From CAZLBV01 sp964557845 (lineage in GTDB: Bacteria; Acidobacteriota; Aminicenantia; Aminicenantales; Aminicenantaceae), in NCBI GenBank assembly GCA_964557845.1, contig CAZLBV010000250.1, positions 1 to 20,050 on the forward strand: a stretch of 20,050 bases of DNA, read 5' to 3'. How positions within the stretch are numbered: position 1 is the stretch's first letter; each line of letters begins with the position of its first letter. Of this stretch, positions 15,426 to 20,050 are shown in pieces. The position numbers and the translations under genes were made by a program. The notes below the pieces were generated by a model. It was not told where the DNA came from. It searched no databases and was given only the letters and a program-made list of their open reading frames with translations.

Positions 15426-16571
15426 ATGCTCATTAAAGAGAGACTTCTAACACCGGGCCCGACACCGATTCCGGAAGAAGTGTCAGCCATCTCATCAAGA
15501 CCGCTCATCCATCACCGGTCTCCTGAATTTTCAAAGATCTTCATGGAGGTGGTCCAAGGCCTCAAATACATCTATCAAACATCACAGGATGTGTTCGTAT
15601 TGTTATCATCAGGTACCGGGGCTATGGAAAAGGCTCTGGTTAATATCCTCTGCCCTGGGGACAAGATCATCACCATAAATGCCGGCAAATTCGGAGCAAG
15701 GTGGGGACAGATAGGAAGATCCTTCGGCGTAGAGGTAAAAGATATTGTCCTGGAGTGGGGAGAGAATTACACCAAAGAACAGCTTGCCCAGGAGCTCAAA
15801 TCTAATCCTGACACGTCTGCTGTTTTTACTACGCTGAACGAAACCTCAACCGGAACGATATATGACATCAAGGGATATGCAGATATCCTGTCTCAAACAG
15901 ATGCTGTTCTGGTCGTAGACGGGATTTCCGGTATCGGAGCCATGCCCTGTCCCATGGATGAATGGAAAATTGACGTACTTATTTCTGCCTCACAAAAATT
16001 TTTCATGACACCTCCTGGCCTGGCCTATATCTCTTTCAGCTCCAAGGCCTGGTCTTTAGTCGAAAAGTCCACCTTACCCAAGTATTACTTTGATGCCAAA
16101 AAAGCAAAAGTAAGCATGGGCAAACAAACGACTCCATTCACTCCCGGCATCTCACTGCTTATGCAGCAAAGAACAGCCTTGGACATAATCGAAAGATTTG
16201 GATTAAATAAGCTTTACCAACATCATCGAATCTTAGGCGATGCTGTTCGCGCAGGGGTAAAAGCTGCAGGTTTAGAACTACTTTCTAAAAACCCGGGGAA
16301 CATATTAACAGCAGTAAAAATTCCTCCTGATATCGATGGAACTAGATTCGTCAAAATAATGCAGCAAAAATACCATATCTATATCTCAGGAGCCCAAGAA
16401 CCTCACACAGGAGAATTTTTCCGGATCTCTCATTTAGGCTATGTGGATGGCTTTGATATTGTGACCGTTTTATGCGCTATGGAAATGGCTTTTTTTGAAT
16501 TAGGTTATACTATCAAAAGCGGCACATCTGTGGCCGCAGCTCAAAATATATTAAAGGAGAATTGGCAATGA
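15426..16571 (+). CDS. Class V aminotransferase, probable phosphoserine (or serine/alanine-glyoxylate type) transaminase
   Basis: PLP-dependent transaminase of 381 residues in the serine-pyruvate/alanine-glyoxylate group. It begins MLIKERLLTPGPTPIPEEV, the hallmark opening of this group. It has LLSSGTGAMEKA (59-70) for the cofactor phosphate, the pyridine-nitrogen Asp in VVDGISGIGA (D165), and the Schiff-base Lys in SASQKFFMTPPGLAYI (K191). The stop codon overlaps the start of the SerA gene by ATGA, indicating tight translational coupling. Class V proteins paired with short SerA occur in other lineages, for example Thermotoga (from memory), where they are taken to supply the phosphoserine aminotransferase step; no classical SerC is seen here. 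An alternative is glyoxylate or hydroxypyruvate transamination. The SD-like AGAGGG is unusually far (about 13 bases) from the ATG. Confidence 0.88.
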   Translation: MLIKERLLTPGPTPIPEEVSAISSRPLIHHRSPEFSKIFMEVVQGLKYIYQTSQDVFVLLSSGTGAMEKALVNILCPGDKIITINAGKFGARWGQIGRSFGVEVKDIVLEWGENYTKEQLAQELKSNPDTSAVFTTLNETSTGTIYDIKGYADILSQTDAVLVVDGISGIGAMPCPMDEWKIDVLISASQKFFMTPPGLAYISFSSKAWSLVEKSTLPKYYFDAKKAKVSMGKQTTPFTPGISLLMQQRTALDIIERFGLNKLYQHHRILGDAVRAGVKAAGLELLSKNPGNILTAVKIPPDIDGTRFVKIMQQKYHIYISGAQEPHTGEFFRISHLGYVDGFDIVTVLCAMEMAFFELGYTIKSGTSVAAAQNILKENWQ

Positions 16572-17476
16572 AAAATATTTTAGTCGCTGATGCATTAAAT
16601 CCCGAAGCTTTAGAAGAATTAAATTCCATCTCCGATTTCAATGTCACGCTTAAAACCGGTATGGATGAAGCTGAATTGATCAAAACCATTCCTGGTTTCC
16701 ATGCCATAGTGGTCCGAAGCGCTACCAAGGTAACGGCAAATGTGATCAAAGCCGCTTCAGATCTTGAGATAATCGTTAGAGCAGGAATAGGTCTGGACAA
16801 TATCGATACGAAAGCTGCCATGGAGGCCAATATAGAGGTGGCAAATACTCCTGCCGCGACAACTTTCTCGGTCGCAGAACATACATTTGGCCTGATGCAG
16901 GGAGCGGTAAGACACCATGGACCGGCTAATCTTTCTATTAAAGAACATAAATGGGAAAAAAAGAAATTCTCAGGCACAGAACTTTATGGCAAAACACTTG
17001 GGATAATCGGGAGTGGAAGAATCGGCCTTGATCTGGCCCGGCGAGCAATAGCTTTTGGAATGAAAGTTATTGCATGTGATATCATTGATATTAAAACCAC
17101 TTTGGACATAAAACAGATGTGCTTAGATGACGTTTTAGGACGAGCCGACATAATATCACTCCACCTTCCTTTAACTGATCAAACCAAGCACATGATCAGT
17201 GACAAGGAATTTGAAAAAATGAAAGACGGAGTCGTGATCGTCAATGCATCTCGTGGGGGCATCATTGATGAAGCCGCTCTTCTAAAAGCCCTAAATTCCG
17301 GAAAGGTCAGGGCTGCTGCCATCGATGTCTTTGAAAAAGAGCCACCGGATGATTTCAGCCTTATTGACCATCCCAATGTCACGGCCACTCCTCACATCGG
17401 TGCCGCCGCCAAAGAAGGGCAAAAAAGAGCAGGATTTGAAGTTGTAAAAATATTAAAAGAGAAATATTTAGCTTGA
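16568..17476 (+). CDS. serA: D-3-phosphoglycerate dehydrogenase, short form without ACT domain
   Basis: Oxidises 3-phosphoglycerate to 3-phosphohydroxypyruvate with NAD+, the first step of serine synthesis. The ATG at 16568 has AAAGGAG at 8 bases and overlaps the preceding stop as ATGA. A TTG two codons earlier is not needed. The 302 residues show the 2-hydroxyacid dehydrogenase plan: NTPAATTFSVAEHTFGLM (93-110), the NAD-binding GSGRIG (148-153), catalytic Arg in NASRGGIIDE (R229), Glu in DVFEKEPP (E258) and His in TPHIGA (H276). The protein stops right after the catalytic core, so the intervening and ACT regulatory domains of long SerA (over 500 residues) are missing, and ACT-mediated serine feedback is not expected. 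Another 2-hydroxyacid substrate is possible but less likely given the adjacent transaminase. Confidence 0.88.
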   Translation: MKNILVADALNPEALEELNSISDFNVTLKTGMDEAELIKTIPGFHAIVVRSATKVTANVIKAASDLEIIVRAGIGLDNIDTKAAMEANIEVANTPAATTFSVAEHTFGLMQGAVRHHGPANLSIKEHKWEKKKFSGTELYGKTLGIIGSGRIGLDLARRAIAFGMKVIACDIIDIKTTLDIKQMCLDDVLGRADIISLHLPLTDQTKHMISDKEFEKMKDGVVIVNASRGGIIDEAALLKALNSGKVRAAAIDVFEKEPPDDFSLIDHPNVTATPHIGAAAKEGQKRAGFEVVKILKEKYLA

Positions 17477-17502
17477 TATAATTATAAATAAAAGGACGAT
17501 CC

Positions 17503-18648
17503 ATGATCTATCTTGATAACAATGCCACCACTCCAGTGGACCCAGAAGTCTGTGAAAAGATGAGTTGGTTTTCAAAAGAACATTTCGGCAATCCTTCCTC
17601 GATCTATCCCATCGGCCGCGAAGTGAAGGAGATCATCAATGAAGCCAGAGAAAATATTGCAAAATCTTTAGGTACTTTAAGGTCTGAGATCATCTTTACT
17701 GGGTCCGGAACAGAATCAGATAATTTTGCCATCCGTGGAATTATCACTGCCAACCCCGAAAAAAATGAGTTTATAACTTCTTCTATCGAGCATCCTGCGG
17801 TTATAGAAACTGGAAAATATTTGGAAAAAAAGGGGTACAAAGTCATATACACCCCCGTTGATGAATATGGTTTTGTTGATCTTGATTTTCTGGAAAGCTC
17901 CCTATCCGATAAAACTGCATTGGTTTCCATCATGCACGCTAACAATGAGATCGGAACCATCCAGCCGATAAAAGACATTGTAAAAATAGCTCACAAAAAA
18001 AATATTCCTGTTCATACTGACGCCGTCCAAACTTTTGGCAAAATAAATCTTAATGTCGATGACCTTGGGATTGATCTGCTGTCTATTTCAGCCCATAAGA
18101 TATATGGTCCCAAAGGAATCGGAGCTCTTTATGTCCGTAAAGGAACCAGAATAGCTCCCTTAATTTACGGAGGCCATCAAGAAAGGCTCATGAGGGCCGG
18201 TACCGAGAATACCATCGGTATAGTCGGATTCGGTGAGGCAGTGTCAATCTTACAAAAAAGGTCAGATAAGGACAAAAAGAACATAGAGAATTTATCCGAC
18301 CGACTCAAAAAAGGAATTCAAGAAAAGATACCGAACATAAAGTTTAATGGCCCTGAAAAAAACCGGATAAAGGGCACGTTAAACTTTACTTTTTATGGCC
18401 TCGAATCCGAAGCGATCCTCCTGTCTTTAGCAACCAAAAACATTTTTGTTTCCACTGGTTCTGCCTGCAGCGAGGATTCAGAAGAAGCTTCTCATGTTCT
18501 TACTGCCATCGGATTAAAACCCGAACATGCCAGGTCTTCAGTACGGATGTCACTCGGCCGGTTTAATACTGAGGAAGATATCGATACTGTTCTGATCGAA
18601 CTGCCTGAGATCATCTCCAAACTGCGGGAAATATCCGGTATGACCTAA
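17503..18648 (+). CDS. Cysteine desulfurase, NifS/IscS family
   Basis: Takes sulfur from L-cysteine as an enzyme-bound persulfide, releasing alanine, for Fe-S clusters or thiolated cofactors. The start YLDNNATTPVDPEV is diagnostic of the family. Further motifs are GSGTESDNFAIRG (67-79), SIEHPAV with the PLP-stacking His97, HANNEIGTIQPI, the cofactor Asp in HTDAVQTFGK (D173), the Schiff-base Lys in SISAHKIYGPKG (K199), GGHQERLMRAGTEN (223-236) and the persulfide Cys in VSTGSACSED (C322). At 381 residues with a short active-site loop it resembles NifS more than SufS. AAAGGA lies 6 bases before the ATG. It follows serA by 26 bases, probably in the same operon. No IscU/NifU scaffold gene is in view. 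It converges on the DUF4416 gene with only 5 bases between. Confidence 0.93.
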   Translation: MIYLDNNATTPVDPEVCEKMSWFSKEHFGNPSSIYPIGREVKEIINEARENIAKSLGTLRSEIIFTGSGTESDNFAIRGIITANPEKNEFITSSIEHPAVIETGKYLEKKGYKVIYTPVDEYGFVDLDFLESSLSDKTALVSIMHANNEIGTIQPIKDIVKIAHKKNIPVHTDAVQTFGKINLNVDDLGIDLLSISAHKIYGPKGIGALYVRKGTRIAPLIYGGHQERLMRAGTENTIGIVGFGEAVSILQKRSDKDKKNIENLSDRLKKGIQEKIPNIKFNGPEKNRIKGTLNFTFYGLESEAILLSLATKNIFVSTGSACSEDSEEASHVLTAIGLKPEHARSSVRMSLGRFNTEEDIDTVLIELPEIISKLREISGMT

Positions 18649-18653
18649 AGACG

Positions 18654-19199
18654 TCATCCATTCCTTAAATCTTTTATCTGCTGCAGATATATTTTCCTGA
18701 CTTTTAGGAAAAAGGAGTGATAATCATGTTTTTTATAATCGGGATAAGTCCAAGGTAATATTCTGATCTCATCCTTTCCAAATAATATCTCCAAATGAGC
18801 ATAAATACCGTCTCTGAGGGGAATTCTGTGGGAAAAATCCTTTACTGTAGCCATGATCAATGCTGAAGCGGTTAAATACCCCGGATCCAGGTTGACTGCA
18901 CGTGTTTCTATATCTGCTTTCATTTTAATTTTCTCTTCTAGCCTATTGGTTTTAATCTTTATGGAAGCTAGTTCTTCGGGTTGTACTAATTCATGAAAGC
19001 TTAAAAAAACACGTTTTAGATCATAACCCATCTGTTTTGCATAATAATCCGTATAATCAAAAGGGAAAAATTCACTTTTCAGATCAACATTCCCAAATAT
19101 TTTTTTTAGTTTGGATTCAGAAACAGAAAAAATGTCTGATCGATTGGCTATGATGCCGCATATCAATTTAACCGGTGAAAAGGCCTTTGTTTTTCCCAT
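18654..19199 (-). CDS. DUF4416 family protein of unknown function
   Basis: A 181-residue protein matching the pattern I associate with DUF4416: an early VKLICGIIANRSDIF segment, FGNVDLKSEFFPFDYTDYYAKQMG with conserved acidic and tyrosine residues, a SFHELVQPEELASIKIKTN stretch, then VNLDPGYLTASALIMATVKD and a C-terminal ILPWTYPDYK. No signal peptide or membrane segment is visible, so it is probably cytoplasmic. No function is established to my knowledge. The start ATG has no clear SD. It is 54 bases downstream of the corrinoid protein gene on the same strand and may be co-transcribed with it. Its 3' end abuts that of the cysteine desulfurase. Confidence 0.75.
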   Translation of the reverse strand: MGKTKAFSPVKLICGIIANRSDIFSVSESKLKKIFGNVDLKSEFFPFDYTDYYAKQMGYDLKRVFLSFHELVQPEELASIKIKTNRLEEKIKMKADIETRAVNLDPGYLTASALIMATVKDFSHRIPLRDGIYAHLEILFGKDEIRILPWTYPDYKKHDYHSFFLKVRKIYLQQIKDLRNG

Positions 19200-19253
19200 A
19201 TAAATATATTGCCCTTGATCCTCGATTATATAAATAATTCTAGGGCGTGTCTA

Positions 19254-19925
19254 TTAACTTAGAAGAGATTTTTCAAGATATTCTAAAGCTCCTTGAGGAT
19301 CGGGAGAATAAAAATCCGCACCTATCTTCTCGGCCCAATCAGACGTCACAGGAGCCCCTCCTACCAGAAGCTTTATCTCCGGATATTCAGACTTTATCCG
19401 TTGTGATATATCCTTCATGTTGAGCATAGTGGTCGTTAAAAGCGCACTTAAACCTACTGCCTGGGGTATGTGTTCTTTTATTCCCTGGATAAATTTATCC
19501 GCAGAAACATCAACTCCATAATCTATGACTTCCCATCCCCCACCCTCGAAAAACATCCCTACGATCTTTTTGCCGATATCATGCAGGTCGCCGGATACGG
19601 TTCCGAGTAAAATTTTACCGTGGTGAGTGACTTCACCGGATGTAAAGTATTTTCTTAGATGTTCCATTCCTATTGTCATGGCTTTAGCAGCAATAAGCAC
19701 ATCTGGAAGGTAAATTTCATTTTTCCTGAATTTTTCCCCTACTCTCTGCATCCCGATGATCAAACCGTTGGCCAGAACTTCACGGGGAGGGAAACCCTTC
19801 TCCAGCGCAGTGGCAACAAGTTCATCTGCCCCGGGTTTTCCTTTCATCTCAGGGGGATACGGGGAATTTTTATCTACTTTGCCCCTCTCTATACATAAGG
19901 CAATCTCTTCAAGAATATTGTTCAT
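19254..19925 (-). CDS. Orphan corrinoid protein of the MtaC/MtbC/MttC type (B12-binding)
   Basis: Methyl-carrying corrinoid protein of the kind that accepts a methyl group from a substrate-specific methyltransferase and passes it to a second methyltransferase. The N-terminal helical cap (about 1-95) has NGLIIGMQRVGEKFRKNEIYLPDVLIAAKAM. The cobalamin-binding domain (about 104-223) has GTVSGDLHDIGKKIV with the lower axial ligand His115 in the D-x-H-x-x-G motif, then LSALLTTTMLNM and the nucleotide-tail segment LLVGGAPVT. Its 223 residues suit the family. An insert rich in Pro and Gly (residues 20-35) resembles one known in a subset of these proteins. AAGAGG occurs at 10 bases from the ATG. No MtaB, MttB or MtrH-type methyltransferase lies within the window, so the methyl donor is unknown. 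Confidence 0.9.
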   Translation of the reverse strand: MNNILEEIALCIERGKVDKNSPYPPEMKGKPGADELVATALEKGFPPREVLANGLIIGMQRVGEKFRKNEIYLPDVLIAAKAMTIGMEHLRKYFTSGEVTHHGKILLGTVSGDLHDIGKKIVGMFFEGGGWEVIDYGVDVSADKFIQGIKEHIPQAVGLSALLTTTMLNMKDISQRIKSEYPEIKLLVGGAPVTSDWAEKIGADFYSPDPQGALEYLEKSLLS

Positions 19926-19965
19926 CCTCTTTATACCTCTTATTTACTTATCCAGGATAGTTCTA

Positions 19966-19992
19966 TTTATATCATTGAGGAAGGATTTTCAA
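19966..19992 (-). promoter_or_regulatory. Weak candidate promoter for the corrinoid protein gene
   Basis: On the minus strand, TTGAAA (19987-19992) and TATAAA (19966-19971) are separated by only 15 bases, shorter than normal. It is listed because it is the best candidate in the region between this gene and the window edge. Confidence 0.3.
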
Positions 19993-20000
19993 GACCTTAA

Positions 20001-20029
20001 TTGACTGTTAGCAGAATATTTTCTATAAT
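20001..20029 (+). promoter_or_regulatory. Near-consensus promoter reading off the right edge
   Basis: TTGACT (20001-20006), a 17-base spacer and a perfect TATAAT (20024-20029). Transcription would start at about 20036-20037 and run rightward out of the window, divergent from the corrinoid protein gene. An ATG at 20040 has no ribosome site, so the driven gene cannot be named. Confidence 0.65.
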
Positions 20030-20050
20030 TCATCGCATTATGAAATGGGT

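Noticed and set aside
16562..16567. TTG start two codons upstream for serA
   Set aside because: The ATG at 16568 has ideal spacing from AAAGGAG and forms a standard ATGA overlap.
18637..18659. Inverted repeat ATGAC/GTCAT at the convergent 3' ends as a shared terminator
   Set aside because: Short stem with an 8-base loop and no T-tract on either side; it lies mostly in the stop-codon regions of two genes.
20040..20050. Start of a plus-strand gene at ATG 20040
   Set aside because: Only three codons are visible and there is no ribosome site; a gene cannot be supported from this window.

Overview
The window looks like a stretch of chromosome from an anaerobic, Gram-negative-type bacterium with a fairly AT-rich genome. 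The outer envelope is inferred from an RlpA-type lipoprotein with a SPOR domain, a Tat-signal protein and a signal-peptide glycosidase. Anaerobiosis is inferred from a reductive-dehalogenase-family Fe-S/corrinoid protein, an orphan corrinoid protein and a NifS-type desulfurase. No phage, IS, CRISPR, rRNA or tRNA was recognised. Taxonomy cannot be fixed from the sequence alone; an uncultured lineage of the Aminicenantes type is only a guess.

Layout. 1-4762 (minus strand): the 5' part of dnaK runs off the left edge. Upstream of it lie a short malic enzyme, with its own promoter, leader hairpin and terminator, and a two-gene purine unit: an archaeal-type IMP cyclohydrolase (PurO) followed by a stand-alone AICAR transformylase. 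Together these two replace bifunctional PurH. 4919-7507 (plus): a LOG-family nucleotide phosphoribohydrolase, an RlpA/SPOR lipoprotein and a major facilitator transporter. 7542-14025 (minus), in transcription order: a membrane-anchored reductive-dehalogenase-like protein, a Tat-exported class V PLP enzyme, a kynureninase-like class V PLP enzyme, then a secreted GH63-type glycosidase after a 138-base gap. 14093-18648 (plus): an M20 peptidase, then a class V transaminase and a short SerA overlapping by ATGA (probable serine biosynthesis), then a NifS/IscS-type cysteine desulfurase. 18654-19925 (minus): a DUF4416 protein and an orphan corrinoid protein. A near-consensus promoter points off the right edge.

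How the genes may work together. The purO/AICAR transformylase pair would perform the last two steps of IMP synthesis. The transaminase/SerA pair would make phosphoserine from 3-phosphoglycerate, and the neighbouring desulfurase takes sulfur from cysteine, a serine-derived amino acid. The least ordinary block is 10041-15259: a corrinoid/Fe-S protein on a membrane anchor, two different class V PLP enzymes (one apparently exported by Tat) and a divergent metallopeptidase. This could be an amino-acid-derivative catabolic module, but no substrate can be read from the sequence. Four class V PLP enzymes fall within 8.6 kb.

The window is gene-dense. The longest gaps are 188 bases (2754-2941), 166 bases (15260-15425) and 138 bases (9903-10040). 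The first holds a promoter and a leader hairpin. The other two are AT-rich and contain only weak promoter-like strings. No gap exceeds 300 bases.
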